Made by a program: the position numbers and the translations under genes
Source: Phoronis australis
Lineage: Eukaryota > Phoronida > Phoronidae
Direction of reading: 5' to 3'
Assembly (NCBI GenBank): GCA_002633005.1
Contig: NMRA01000076.1
Span: forward strand, 590,854-654,853
Length of the DNA stretch: 64,000 nucleotides
The notes under the pieces: generated by a model
The model's database searches: none
Told to the model about the DNA's origin: nothing
Seen by the model: only the letters and a program-made list of their open reading frames with translations
Part shown: piece by piece, positions 45,569 to 59,100 of the stretch
Layout: each line of letters begins with the position of its first letter
Position numbering within the stretch: the first letter of the stretch is position 1

Positions 45569-45579
45569 GTTACCATTTA

Positions 45580-46470
45580 TTATTGCACGTTCGTTATGCT
45601 GCTCTCAGTTATCAGTTATCATCAAAAGCACTGACACAGATGTGATTATCTTAGGTTTGACCTGTGCAGCAAGCATTCTGCATCACTCAAGATGTTCACA
45701 GGTACAACTCAGACCTTCAGAGTAATTGGTTGAAGTTCAAAATCATTCTTACTCGTGGATGAGGCTCAAGCATTTCTGGTTTACAGCCCACAAGGTGTGA
45801 TTCAGTTCAGGCAAGGTCAAAGGTCATTGTTTTCAAAGCTTGGGCTCATTATTTGAGTTTACATGGACGACATTAAAGCCTAACTTCAACGGAATTTTGT
45901 TATTTTAGATGTATTGAGCTAACTAGATAGTCCTAGCAAAGTTTTAGTAAAATAAGAAAACGGGAGTTCAATCACGCAATTGTAAGCCCGTCAAATTATC
46001 AGTGAAACTGCCTTATCGTGCCTTGTTGCATCACCGCTAGATCCCAGCACAAACAACAAAACATTGTATTGAATAGGGGGTCTGAATAGAACACCATTGC
46101 GTGTGAGTATTATTCGCAGCTGTTTCAATTAAAGGTGATTCTCGCTGTGACGTAGATAAAAGCTCGCCAATACGCCTAACAATTCGTTACATTTGGAAAT
46201 TTATGGCACTAGTGGGCCCTGAGGTATGCTCTTAACATACTCTAGGAACCAAATTTACGGGTGTTACCGTTAAATAGGCTTTAAACCCTTTGTATGCAAG
46301 CTCTACTCAGTGCCTCATCATCTACACTATCACGTATTCAGGTTGAAATCAGTGATGCAATCGACTTTACATCTATATCGTGATTGTTTGGTGATACATG
46401 CCAAAAGAGCAAACTATCAGTGTGCCTTTCACAAACTACCCTTGCATCATCATCATCATCATCATCATCG

Positions 46471-46556
<86 letters not shown>

Positions 46557-46860
46557 AGCAACAGATCAGTACACCGTCTCCAGATGGCACAACATGACTC
46601 GTCTGTTGGATCACGACACTGGATGACTCTGCCCACTAGTCCTGTAACATGTATGAAAAATGTTAACGGCAAAGTAAGTAAATGTAAAAAAGTGGCTGTA
46701 GTACAAGAATGTGTTCTTGTTTGAAGTCGGGCATGCCAGGTGTGTGTCTCGTGGTGTCCACTGTCATTGTGTAAACATGATGTCTTACAAACAATATTTG
46801 CTGACTGTGATAACGATGGTGAAGTGGGTGAAGAAACTTAATAAGTATGTGCTTTGTTGT
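45580..46860 (+). pseudogene. Decayed multicopy cysteine-rich-tail gene containing a microsatellite
   Basis: Frame pieces in order are VIIKSTDTDVIILGL (about 45615), VPHHLHYHVFRLK and HAKRANYQCAFHKL (46300-46440), SPDGTT then HWMTLPTSPVTCM, and VSKCKK, with traces of a Cys-rich tail and ADCDNDGEVGEET near 46800. The same segments (STDTDVxxL, HxxRANYQxxxW, PSPxGxGW, WMTLPxAPE, Cys cluster) occur in a repetitive invertebrate family from memory. Stops and frame changes show it is dead. The CAT/CAG microsatellite interrupts it. Confidence 0.5.
46443..46551 (+). repeat. Compound (CAT)n-(CAG)n microsatellite
   Basis: About 22 CAT units, with one interruption (CGT), pass directly into about 14 CAG units. 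Translation gives His then Gln runs, or Ile then Ser runs, which are by-products. Confidence 0.97.
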
Positions 46861-47199
46861 TGAAGAACTTTAAAACTGTAACCGTATGGAGAATATTGAC
46901 AACATTCTATCGTGCTCATTGTAGGATTATCCCAGCACAATTGTTGTTAACATTCTGTGTTTTCATATACACAGAAGTCCCTCACTAGTACAGTAATAAA
47001 CAGATTTGCTCAAACACTATATCACTAGAATACCTCTGGAGTGTACTTGAATTGGTGTAGCTTCACAGCTATGAAGTGCAAACGGTCTTTGGTCTGTGGT
47101 CTAATTAGTAGAACTAACCGGATTTTCTCAATTACTAGACTACTCTAGACAGAGAAATCTTTATAAAATCTGTTCCCATGAATAACGGCTTTCCATTGA

Positions 47200-47870
47200 C
47201 AGTCGTGTATTAATAAAGTCATTCCTATTTCGGGTGACTTGGAATATGGTCCTCAGGGACAAAAGTATTATTTTGTTCCTCCATTTACTGGCAGCAACAG
47301 TATTTTGCTTGAAAGACAATTAACCAGATTAGTGTATCAGTTTATGCCCAATACAGAGCTGATTGTTGTACTAAAACCGTCTTGTAGGTTATCACTGCTC
47401 TCAAAACTTAAGCATCCTATGTCATTAGTGCAGATATCCATGCCAGTGTGAGGAGTTTTATGGTGTTATGACAACTAAGAGATTTGGTCAAAGAGCAAAA
47501 GAACATTCAAAAAGCGACAACAGTGCCCTCTGTGGTAACAGGCCATGACTATGCTAATCCTACACTTCTTCATAGTGATGTAAATAGATTCAGACTGGCT
47601 ATTAAGGAGAGCCTTGCCATTGCTGTTCTAAATTCTAGGGTTTCACTGAATGGCAACCGTCGGGACAGTTGACCTCCCCATGTGGGGATAGTTTTGTCCT
47701 TTGTAGGCGACTGCTTCACAGAGTTTTGGTTTAGTTGATTTTGTTACTTGTAATCCTGTTTTTTAGGTTTTTGTGAACTCCTTGAGAATAATGAGTTGAA
47801 CTTTTCGAAACGTTGGACCTGCTGAAATATATGTGTGTAATACAGAGTGTTAACAACAACTGTGCTGGGG
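47200..47870 (+). mobile_element. Penelope-like element 3' portion (RT end, GIY-YIG remnant, 3' tail)
   Basis: YYFVPPFTGSNSILLERQLT then ELIVVLKPSCRLSLLSKLKH is the RT-to-endonuclease linker of many Penelope-like ORFs. After frameshifts, FYGVMTTKRFGQRAKEH matches the GIY-YIG segment, and IKESLAIAVLNSRVSLNGN the C-terminal end. The tail at 47790-47830 contains TTTTCGAAACGTTGGACC, typical of Penelope repeats, where degenerate hammerhead motifs are known. Inactive copy. Confidence 0.7.
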
Positions 47871-48779
47871 TTTCTACTGCTTATTTGGCCCAAAACCAAC
47901 ATCGTCGATAGACTGTGTTAATTGTGTTTTCAGTGTGTCATCTCAATTGACAATAAACTGCAATGTAGACTATGAATGGGGATTATGACAATATAACAAT
48001 GAAAGCGCTGGCGGTGAACTCAGTGTAGAAGCATGGGAAATGTAGGCTATTCATATTTGAATTTAGCTTTCAAACCTTTATCAAATTCCAAATTGTTAAA
48101 AATATTGTTCTTTTGATATGAGGTCATAATATAGTAGTGTGATTTTCGCCAACAGGAGGCGCTGTTAAAATATTAATTTCTTTTTTTGAACACTCATTTT
48201 TTTCAGACTAATTTCATGGTATTTGCCACTTTTCTTGTATGGTATCGTCAAATGAAGAAAACCAAGTCAAATTATCATTCAGTTTTAGCTCAATTTTGGT
48301 GATTTTTAAAGAATGGTTTTCTGTGCCACATTTTACAACTGTCAAATTATTAATGTCAAATTTATCGAAAAAGTGCCAGTCAAGCCTTGAGAACCTGTTA
48401 AATTCTTAAAGTATAGTACTCAATGACATTAAAAACACCAAAATTACAATGCTACCCAAAAGTAGCCACGGAAGTGATTTTCTAGGGTTCGTAGAGTCTA
48501 ATGGACTATTGTCTACATAATAATAGACAAGTCTATAGCAAGCACAAAATCTTCCAACGCATTCATCTTTTTACAGATATGGAGACGTTGAATGTGCAAT
48601 GGATTGCGAGAAGTCGCCCACTTCCAGGTGTGAGACTGTAACTAGAGAATTTATATCAACATTTTCAGCCAACAGGTGGGGGTAGCGAGATATCCGATCA
48701 ATCTCATTTACCCGGCCTGTAAGCCAGCAATAGCGTCTATTATCGAACCAAAAAAAAAACAATCACACATGCAAACACA

Positions 48780-48983
48780 AATCATGCGCACGAGCATCGA
48801 ATCACACGCACGAACAATCTATCGTTTCTCGTTCTTGCGTTTCGTTCTAATGCTCATGCGCATTTTTGATTTTTTTCTTATGGGCGAATTTTGAGTTCGT
48901 ATGCATGGTTCATGGGTTTGTATGCATGATTCATAGGTTTGTACGTGGTTTGTGCATAAGATGCAATGCTCGTGCGTATGATT
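48780..48983. mobile_element. ~200 bp inverted-repeat element
   Basis: AATCATGCGCACGAGCAT (48780-48797) and ATGCTCGTGCGTATGATT (48966-48983) are inverses with one mismatch. Inside, ATGCATGGTTCATGGGTTTG and its near-copy are tandem. Confidence 0.65.
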
Positions 48984-49988
48984 CTATGGTACACCTAGCA
49001 TACGCGAGCGTGAATCTGTGACCGCAGGTGACTCGCAGGTTCGCACTCACATTGTATTTCTGCGCTTATCTTATCTCTGCTACCAAACAAGGCTACATGT
49101 ACTTTATTGAATTCACAATCAAACGCAAATTAACCACGTAACTCAGCTCCAAGACGTAAGTTAAATAGTACTCCCTTATTTTTGCAGAGGTCCATGCACC
49201 TCAATACGACAACATGTCAAAGTCTATGTTTTGGCAACAGCAAATTTGTTTACAGCAGTGAAGCCACGAATGGCCACGGTATATGAACTCTTATCCTGTA
49301 CTCGTCTGTTTGCCAAGCAGATAGCGGGGACATGGACCGGTTTTAGCGGATAGTGACCTTTCCATATCAGTGACAAACTATAAATGTCTTTGGCCAGTCA
49401 CAATACAGGCAGAGTTCTGTCCCTCTCACCGGGTCCGGATTTGATAAACCCACGACGTTAGGTAAGTAAGCGTGCTGCAAAATGTCAGTGAAAAGCTACA
49501 CTCAATGGAAGACCTCGCTTTTATCTTTGTAAATCTGCTAAAAGAGTTCAAAACTTTCAAATTAGGAAATAAATGCCCGTAAGTGGAAGCCAACCTCACT
49601 GATGCTAACTTTCTTTGTTCTTCATGCCGTGTACAACTGCTGCGAAAAAATCCAATAGGAACCGTTTGTTGGGCAAACATTTTCATAACAAAGATGCCCA
49701 TTGATTTTTTGCCCACGTCGCGTTCATTGACCCAATAAAAGACGAACGAAACTCTATTAATATTCGGAAGAGGTGTATAATAGATGGCTTTATTCACACG
49801 TTATTCCTTTGCTTTTATTCTCCCGACGGTTTTTAGTTCGCCTGAAAGACGTCCCAAGACAGCAAACTAGGGGGTGAACGGAGGAAAAGTGCACGCAAGT
49901 CGCTCTTATTTCACAGTCGGCCCAAGCAGGGAAGAGACTTACATGTAGCACTAACCGCTGCCGCGGAAGTCCAAAGCAGACTCTCACC

Positions 49989-50111
49989 ATGCCGCTCAGA
50001 CCCGTTGCCCGGAATTTCTGTGGACAGCTATGGTCATTCAGGAGCACATTTGTTATAATCTTCATTCCGATTCTTTTGCTGCCAGTGGCACTTGTAGACA
50101 CAGAGAACAAG
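49989..50111 (+). CDS. SLC13: SLC13 exon 1 (start, TM1)
   Basis: 123 nt encoding 41 residues, ATG to the donor [26 protein letters not shown] forms the first membrane segment, as in other family members, where a basic stretch precedes TM1. Translation in the other frames gives nothing recognisable. Confidence 0.9.
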
Positions 50112-53100
50112 GTAAGTACCTGAGAATATCAAACAGATGGCAAGTTTTCTTAAATGCCATTCATTGAGCACACGTAGCTTGCATTTTAGCAATGTAGGCA
50201 GCCCTCCAACGTATGTTGTAAATCAAACGTCATTCTATTTTAGCTGGAGATTGTATTAACGGATACCACGCCCTGTGTTGGTGATTCCACACTAAAGTTG
50301 CCCTGTCGTTGCGAAAACCGCTTTGAAGTGGTGATGTGGGAACATATTTTCTAAAATCAATTGGTCTATTTACATCAACCTCTAGGTTATTTACATTGGC
50401 ACACCGTTTCGGTCGGTCATTGTCCAGCCATCTTCAGGTGTTGCAGCATTATTTGAAGAGAATGACTCGGTGGTGTAATGGTTAGAGTACTGGACGGACC
50501 ACCTAAAGCCCCCTAGCTAAATCCCAGTCGCCACCACGAAAAATAAGAAGTGTTAATCATTGACCACCATGAGTGCACCCGTGCTCGTACGTCTAAGAAC
50601 GCTGTAACACCTGAAGATGTCCGGAGAAATGACCGACCGAAAGGTCGTACCAATGTAAATAGGCCAACAGAAACGATGCTAAACTTGCTCTGTCTACCTG
50701 CTGGGATATGTTTCCCAAAGAGCATTAGGCAAAAGTTATTTTTTTGTTTTTCGGCTTTGGCTTTTTGTCTGCTACCACACAGGCTATGGACTTCTGTCTT
50801 TTGACTAAGAGTTAGTGAAAATTTTTTTGAATTTTAGCCTTAGACTGTTTCGTGAAGCAGGCTAAGCCAAAGGTAAAACAACTCTTCTAGAAACAGCCCG
50901 CATGTATGCATATTAGTAGGTCTACTTCCGGTGATAAAAGTATCGTTCAGCAGAAACACTTCCTCCCTGCATGTGTCACAAAGTCTGGATCTTGTGTTTT
51001 GGAGCTGGACCGTGTTTCCCCACACGCGTGGATTTACTCGATTAACTAGTGTATTAAAGTGTTCAACTATTAGTCATATTTATGGATAAAATTTCCAAAT
51101 TTTGACATATGACAACAGTTACAAAGCATTAATTGATTTCGAAGATTAAATGATCTAGTAGTAGTTTTATCAGGCTGAACGTTGCTTGGTGTCTTTTTAA
51201 TTTTTAACATGTTAGTCCATTATCGGTCCCATCGACGGCTTTAGCACCTACCCTACCCTACGGACACTACCAAAAAAAAGTCGTCGTCATGCCCTGTTTA
51301 GCGTCTACTCGGACATACTTCCTTCAGAAATTGTGATCAGACACCATCCTAGGTTTGAGAGTAGGTTGTGTATGGGCATGAGTTTGGATTAGATCACGTA
51401 TACGTTAACTTGTGGATAGTATTGGTCGTCTAGCATACTGGGTACATGAGGGCCAGGGGCAGCGACTGGTAACGTCCAATGAGAAACTGACCAAATATCG
51501 CTGCGGGCGGAAGAGACGGCGTCATGGCGTCAAGGGGGGATGTAAATTTTGCTATGTGTATTAAACGGTAGAAATGTGCAACCTATTTCTACGAACAATT
51601 CTTCATACACCAAATGCAAAACTATTCCTTTTGTTGCTCTTTAAGATTCAGTGTTACAACGCACTCCATGTGTAAATACAGGCCTTCAATAAGCCATGCA
51701 ATATACCGTGTAATACGGGAAAGTACAGCCAATCCGTAAGCAAAAGTAGAGGCTGTTGGTGTGCATTCTACTGATGGAGTAAATTCGCGTGTACAGTGCC
51801 AAAGTTGATTGGGCACGTTCATTTGGGTTACCTAAAACATTGATCCAAGGCATCCTTCCTGAAAAAAAAAGATTTATCGCTGAAAATTCCGACGCACGGT
51901 GATCAAGCGGCCATTTTAGGCCTAGCTAGTTTCAATCTGGATCAGCATAAATAGGTCAATTGCCGGCTAAATTACGCCCTAAAACTCAGCTAAAAATCTA
52001 AAATAATTCAAACGAAAACGTTTTGTTATGAATGCATACAGTATATCTACACTGAGAACTAAGATGTTCACATGAAATTGCGACCTAATGTCAAGTATTT
52101 TTTTTACTGAGTCAGACACAATCATCTGCTCGCAGCGTTCCTCGACTCTCCCGTGTAGTCTGCTTTTTGCGATACAGTCCTTGCTTCAAGTTCTGAGAAT
52201 CACCACCGTTATGTCCAGTGCTGCGATCATCACGAGGGAAATATTTCCAGTATTTCCATTCCAGAAAGTACGACACAAAAATAGGCAATTCATCGAAGCT
52301 AAAAAGACACACTGAAGCACAACTGTTTCTAATGTTTATGTTACCGGATGGATTATTTCTAAATTTCCGATATTTTTTATTATTATTAAATGGCTCAATG
52401 TTTTAACTCGTATATTTCACAAACTGAAAGTTCTGATCCATTTATTATGAATTAAAACTTCACTAGTAATTCAACACTTTCACAGATAATGTTGTCATTT
52501 AACTGACGCGGGTACCGTGCTTGGCATACATATGACGTCATATAACAACAAAATATCGCCGCGATGCAAATATGTATGAGATAGATAGGTTATCCGACAT
52601 ACAAAGAAATACTACTACGATATCCTATCTTGAATTCATTTCATCACCTTCGGTCTCGCTGGAACATTGCTAGGCGAAATGAATTCTCGATAGAATATGA
52701 CAGTGGTATTCCTATGTACGTTGGATAACCTATATTTATTTTGACGTAGAATTGTGTTATTGTTCGTTTGGCATCTTCTGATTATACCGTAGGTGTTGCA
52801 ATGTGGTTATGCAGTCCTCGTGATGGGCACATTTTGGACAACAGAGGCACTTCCGCTTCCTGTCACAGCATTACTTCCACTCATTCTCTTCCCATTTCTT
52901 GGCATATTGGAAGCCAAGCAAGTTTGTATTAACTACATGAAGGTAAGACATATTTCCAACTTTTAGCACAACATACAACATCGATGTCTCATAAGGGTTA
53001 CAGTGCTTTTCGAAACCCTATTGTCAGAGTCCTCTACATTGCCAGTAGGATGAGAAGACGCTGCAACTTTTCTCGTTTTTCTTTGAGTTCCGCTTTGTTA

Positions 53101-56100
53101 TCGATAGCCTAATATAATTGCTTGTAGTCATAGCTTATTCACTATTTTCATGTTTGGCTTTTATAATAAAGGACTTGCGTTTAATAGTTGGGGCCATAAT
53201 CTCTTCCGTAATTTAAACGAACACTTAAATATGCCACGATACTTTATTTGCAGGATGCCAACATCCTTTTCATGGCTGGTCTCATTGTTGCCGTTGCCAT
53301 CGAAGACTGGAATCTCCACAAACGAATTGCTCTCAGGGTACTTTTGCTCGTTGGATCTAAACCGAGATGGTAAGTTTTAGGTAAACATTGCCATTAAAGA
53401 AGAACGTTAACCATTTCACTTTTACCTTGACGGTTAGTTTCTGAGCGTTGGAGTTCACTTCAGTAACATGACGGTAACGGTCCTATTAGAAACCAATACC
53501 CAAGCCTAGGAATCGTTTCTTTATATGTTCCTGGACTTTTTTCAAGCTTAAGTCTATAAGTATGTTCATAAAAAGTGGAATAGGATCACAACACTTCCTA
53601 TCATTCACTCACGATGTCGTGACCTCTGTATGTAAATACGCCGAGGGACAAGCAGTTGACACAAGTCCAAGACGAAGCATAAGTCAATCCCAGAAATCGC
53701 TAAAGCAAACATGAAGGACAAACGCGGTTGTTGATATGTTCATCTTCATCGAACAGTTGATTGTGAAGAAATATGAACTGCCACAATACACATTTAGATC
53801 ACAGAATCTACTTGAGTCGGTTGTCTGCGAATAACGACATAGAACGACTTAAAGAGCGTCTACACGTACAGGTGTATTTCTAGAACGTGTCGCTGGGTCA
53901 GCTGCCATTTTGATCTAAAGGGGCTAGCTTAGGGCGTATACTGTTAAGGGCGTATAGGCCTCAGCATTTCCGTTGATGTTTGATTGATATCTCAAATTCT
54001 CAACGGTGGGCGATCCTCCTTTAGAAACTAATTTACTACCAACATGTTAACGCCAAGAGATCGGGCCAACGAGCTGTTTATTCTAACGATAAGAGCGTAT
54101 TCTCTACACATTTTCGGTTACAGGTTGATGTTTGGTTTCATGAGTGTTACGGCCTTTCTCAGTATGTGGATCAGTAACACGGCAACAACTGCCATGATGG
54201 TACCCATAGCTCAAGCAGTGCTCGCTGAGCTTAAGAAGCATTACATGCCGGACGAGACCTCGAGCGAATACTCACCTGAAAACACGAGTATAAACCACCG
54301 TAATAGTGAAAACTGTGGTAGGCTTTACATGTACGAGTGGTAATGCAGTCGCGAGTAACTATAGAACAGTCGACAATGCTGAAGTTGTTATTGCAACCAA
54401 TGTTCATCCTGTTGGAGGCAATAGTTACTTAGGATTATTTAGAGCAAGATGAAATTGCAAACACCAAACGAAATAAATGAAGTTTGGTGTTGTGAATCTT
54501 GACGTTGGATCAGTTAATGGATTTCATTCGGCCCATCGTTTTTATCATGTGTCCATCTGATGTGCAACTGGGCACGCTAAACAGGAACAAGCCAAAGGGT
54601 TCCACCCAAAACTAGAGCCAAAATAGTGGTTTTCAAAGATGGAGCTGCACTGGGTTTGCAGTTGTTGTCCGTTACATGGACGTGAAGAAGCTGCGCTACA
54701 AACTCCTTCCGTGAAAAGCAACTTTTGATTCATACGATATGAAATTGGTCTCAGCCTGGCCTAACTTTAGAAACGCTAGGATCTCGCTAAAAAGCACGAC
54801 TTTGCGAGATTACGTGAGATATTGCCGTGTATTTTATACGAGAACACGGGATTTTGGTAAGACTTTAGCGTGGTCCTAGCGTTAGTGAATTCTACGCTGG
54901 CTTACGCCTAGTAGACTTGATTCTGTTAATAATAATTGGCTGCTCGTACTTGCGACACACCAGGCTCAGCAAACTTGCTTGTCACCGCGGTCATATTATG
55001 CACGGAATATGCTTTCAAGCAGACTCGGTCTATCAATTCTTTGCAAGGCCACAAGCCACTTTTCATCTGAACATGGAATAAGTTGACAACGAATTTACAT
55101 CTGTAAGTAGTAAGCTGTCTTATTGACCCTGGCGTGCGTTCAGTAACGCTTAGTACCTACGCTAGGACCTAGATAAATTCTAGCCAAAGTCACGTGTTCT
55201 CATTTAAAATACACGGCAATATCTCATGTAATCTCGCGAAGTTTTGCTTTTTAGCGAGGTCCTAGCGTTACTGAACGGGGGGCTGATATAAAAGAATAAC
55301 GAATTGCAAGTGAGATCACTTCTTAGGCTGTAAACGGTCTAAATAAAAATTTGTTTCGTTAACGGTATACACGCAGGAATGAAGAGCCTTGTTATTGATA
55401 TTTGCAGTTTGACAGCGTCCCCGTTACTTTAGCCACATAAAAAATGAATTATCGAGGTAAACAGTTCGAGAAGACCAATAATTTTCAATATTCCCATTCC
55501 TTTACCGAGGTATCGCATCACTATTGTCGCTAATGAACTCGTCCCCGGTGCATCAGTCCCTCTTGTCATCGGTTGTTTCCAAGGCAAATATGATGTACGC
55601 TTTCGCTGATATCTTCTATATTACGTTAATAATGAGCTTCCGAGGTGTCCATATTGCTTGCAAATCATGAACTATAGAACATGTAAACAATAATATTTCA
55701 GAATCCATTCAAGAAGACACACCGCTTAGAGAGGATATGCTAAGCTATAAAGAAAGTGAGAATAGGCTGACAGAAGCTGAAGGGGCGGAGAGAGGGAAAC
55801 ATTGTGGTGTGAGGTATGAGGGCTGTAGATGGTGTACTAAAACGAAGGAATTGAACAACGGACATAATGCACTTTACCACAGTGGGTGCATGAAAGCGAC
55901 TCGCGTTCAGTCATAAAGAACGGAAGGAAACCAACCGATGAACGAAACGCTCTCCTTCATTGCCACCCAACAGGTGGCGTGTTAGTATCCTGGTCACAAA
56001 CTTCAAACGTAAAAAGGTCCATCTCAAATTTCATTGAACCCTAGGGCGAAATGCTATTTCTTCCACCACGGACTTTCCGGACATTGTATTTTGCTCTCAC

Positions 56101-59100
56101 GATGAACTTTTAAGCATATTCTGATTGTTTTGTTCTCTTAGTTGGCCTGAGGTTTTGGTTGACAATCTCGATTACAGAACTATATCGACAACGACCGAAC
56201 AAAGCCAAGAATCCGACGTTCCAATAACGAAGAACTACGAAAGAAGCGTCTCATTCCAAGTGAACATCCGTGGAGGCGGCCGATCTGCTGAGTTCGACTG
56301 TCTGTGTAAGGCCCTCATGTTGTCAATATGCTACTCAGCGAATGTGGGAGGAACAGCAACTCTCACCGGTTCACCACCCAACATGGTTTTCAAAGGCATT
56401 GTCGATCAGTAAGTGAAAACGTCAATTTGTTGTCAACAACATCAGTATCATCATAGTAATCAAGTATGTCCGGATCTTTAATCGTTTTCTGCATGGGTAG
56501 AAGTAAGTTTATTCTGATTAGGATCATGACACTGGTGACACCTGTAGGCCTATTATCTTGATAATTCCAATTGTCTCACCCGCAAATCGCGGTGTACGCG
56601 AAGTTCATCTTGATGGTGGCGACCTTTTATCAAAGATGACATGTAAAAATTGTCAAATTCTTTCTCAGGATTTTTATTTGTATTTGCTAGACTCTCGGGC
56701 GGGCAATCTGGAATCACATTTGCTTCATGGATGTTGTTCTCTTTGCCAAACACAATCGTCTGCTTACTGATCACGTGGAGCTGGCTGCAGCTGTTCTTCT
56801 TGGGTTGGAGGTAAATAAACGGTACTCGATCTATGAATGCTGTCTGTACCGGCTATTATTGCAACATTTACATAACAGTCCCATAGTTAATAAGTAAGAT
56901 AACTAGGTAGATCGACACATAAAACGTTCAAGCCAATAAAATCCCTATCAGATGAGCAGAATGCTTTTGCGGTTGAAGTTGTCTTTTCGAAGTCCCCGCA
57001 GGTAGCTGCACACATTGTTGCAAGAACCACCAAATTGCAATTTTATCCAGATAAGGTAGTTACAGTATTTGTGCGTACAGCGTTGCAAGTACATGCTATA
57101 CTAGCAGACCGTTTACTTTTATTTTGCGATAAAATGGCGGGGGGGGGCTGTGAAAGGTTGAGACAGGAAGTCTGACAGCGTTTTGTGGACCAACTTCAGT
57201 TATCAGATAATATTGAAAAATGTGGTATCCCTAGATGATATGTCACCCGTAAATCTCACTCAGCCACGCGTTCCTTTTCAGGACACTCTGTGGGTGCTGC
57301 TTTAAGGGTGTTAGTGACGATTCTGCGAACAAGATAATACGCAAAGAGTACGACAGGCTGGGTGCATGGAGGTAGGCCTGTAAATATCAAAAGGTGGCGC
57401 ACTTTCTCAGGCAAGCCACTGTCTTGGTGGAGATAGCAGAGATCAAATCTGAACAAAGAGATTTCCCTCAAATATCATCTGAAGGTTGATGGTTCCATGT
57501 TTCAAAAAATGAAAGCATAAAAGTTCAATTAAGAACAATTTTCACACTCTAAATCCACTAAAACCTACAACAATACACAGACTCAAAACACTGCCTAGGC
57601 TAAATTGTTAACCTAAAAGTATTACATGCATATCGAACGCAACTTACATTACCTGTACAAGAACTAAGTCATAGAAGCGGTCCTTACTATTAGTTTTGCA
57701 GAGATTGCTGTCTTGGGCCATTTCGTCGTTCTCGCCCTTCTATGGTTGACACGTGACCCTGAATTTATCACCGGTTGGTCAGCGCTGTTCAAAGAAGGGT
57801 AAGGTTTCTTGAGGTAGAGTTACTAATCTAGGATATACACTCGGAGACCGTAGGCACTTGCGCCAAAAAAATGTGGGCTTAGGGATGGTCTACATAATGA
57901 TCTAAAAGATGCTGTCGCAGCCTTTTCGCAAGCCCCTCAGGTTGTTGCAGACTTGGAGTAAGTACCACAAAATCGCAGTTGTCGCCAGTTGCTGCAGTAA
58001 CAGTATTCATTGTACACACTGCGCACTACACTACCAGCCAGTTTATTTTTAGTATACATGTACAACGGCTGCGGGGGATGCGCCGCCAAAAAGGCTGCGA
58101 CTGCGACTCTTATATCATTGTATGGTCCACTCTTAACACTCTACCTTCCATTCTTCCCACGGTGCCACTGAAGATTACTTTTCAGTTGGTAAAGAAGAAC
58201 TTTATGATCCTATCGATCTTGTGAAGATTTTCAATGAAACAAAGAGAACTGATCGTTAATGCAGACCTGTTCTACAAACGCCTTGATAAATAAATACGCC
58301 GGACAAACATACTCCCTCTTACCGTCAAAGCAGAGGCACCCCCACTCACACTTAGTTCAAATTTCTGCTCATAGCTGGATTAAGCTTCTCTCTGTTATTG
58401 TTGCTACCAACGCAAACGTCGTCTACGTGGCTATTTTTCTCCAAAAGTATAGCTGGGCCCTCTTTACGATATCCTAGTTCCACCAATACTCCTTCGGCTG
58501 ATTATTTGGGAATGATGTAGCAGGATTATCTCAAAGTGTCTTTTGTGGACCTCTCAAGAACTTTCTCTTTCACGTTAACAACTTTTGAAATTATTATTGT
58601 TGAAAATTTAACCTTTTGATAATGCTTTCAATCCTTAGAACCAGCCATTAAGTCGATAAAAAGCTTAAAATTATGTCTCCTGAGCCTTTCAAGAGAAAGT
58701 TTTAGGTTGTTTCAATTTCTTCAGACGAAACAAAAATTTCGTTTACGTTAATCAGCGAAAATGAGCACTTTTCTTTCATTGTCAAGACGACATTCACATT
58801 TTATCTTGACGTCTAATTTACGAGACTACGTGCTGACGTCCCGTTTGCAAAATTGCAAAGGGCAAAAATATTGCACAAACTCTGGTGCTTGGTTTATCAA
58901 AAATCGGGATAGTGAGACGGCCTGAGATGCACCGGGGCCCGGGTTGTAATCTTTATACAAACTTATTTTTTACAATTCTGTTCTAATTTCGTGCGCTCTA
59001 AAGATAAATGTCTACTATTCTGTGCTCAAGTGCATTATGATTTAGGCCTACGCAGATTAGTTTCCAGGCCAAGATATCACTTGATGACTCTTGGATTCGA

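Noticed and set aside
46310-46724. Poly-His/Gln, poly-Ile/Ser and poly-Leu/Met open frames over the microsatellite
   Set aside because: All are translations of the same CAT/CAG repeat in different frames; no conserved coding structure surrounds them as an intact gene.
49426-50110. Minus-strand open frames opposite SLC13 exon 1 and its 5' flank
   Set aside because: They are shadows of the SLC13 start region and resemble no protein.
50471-50530. Possible tRNA gene
   Set aside because: The A-box region is good, but the B-box region is degenerate and no cloverleaf with acceptor stem can be drawn.
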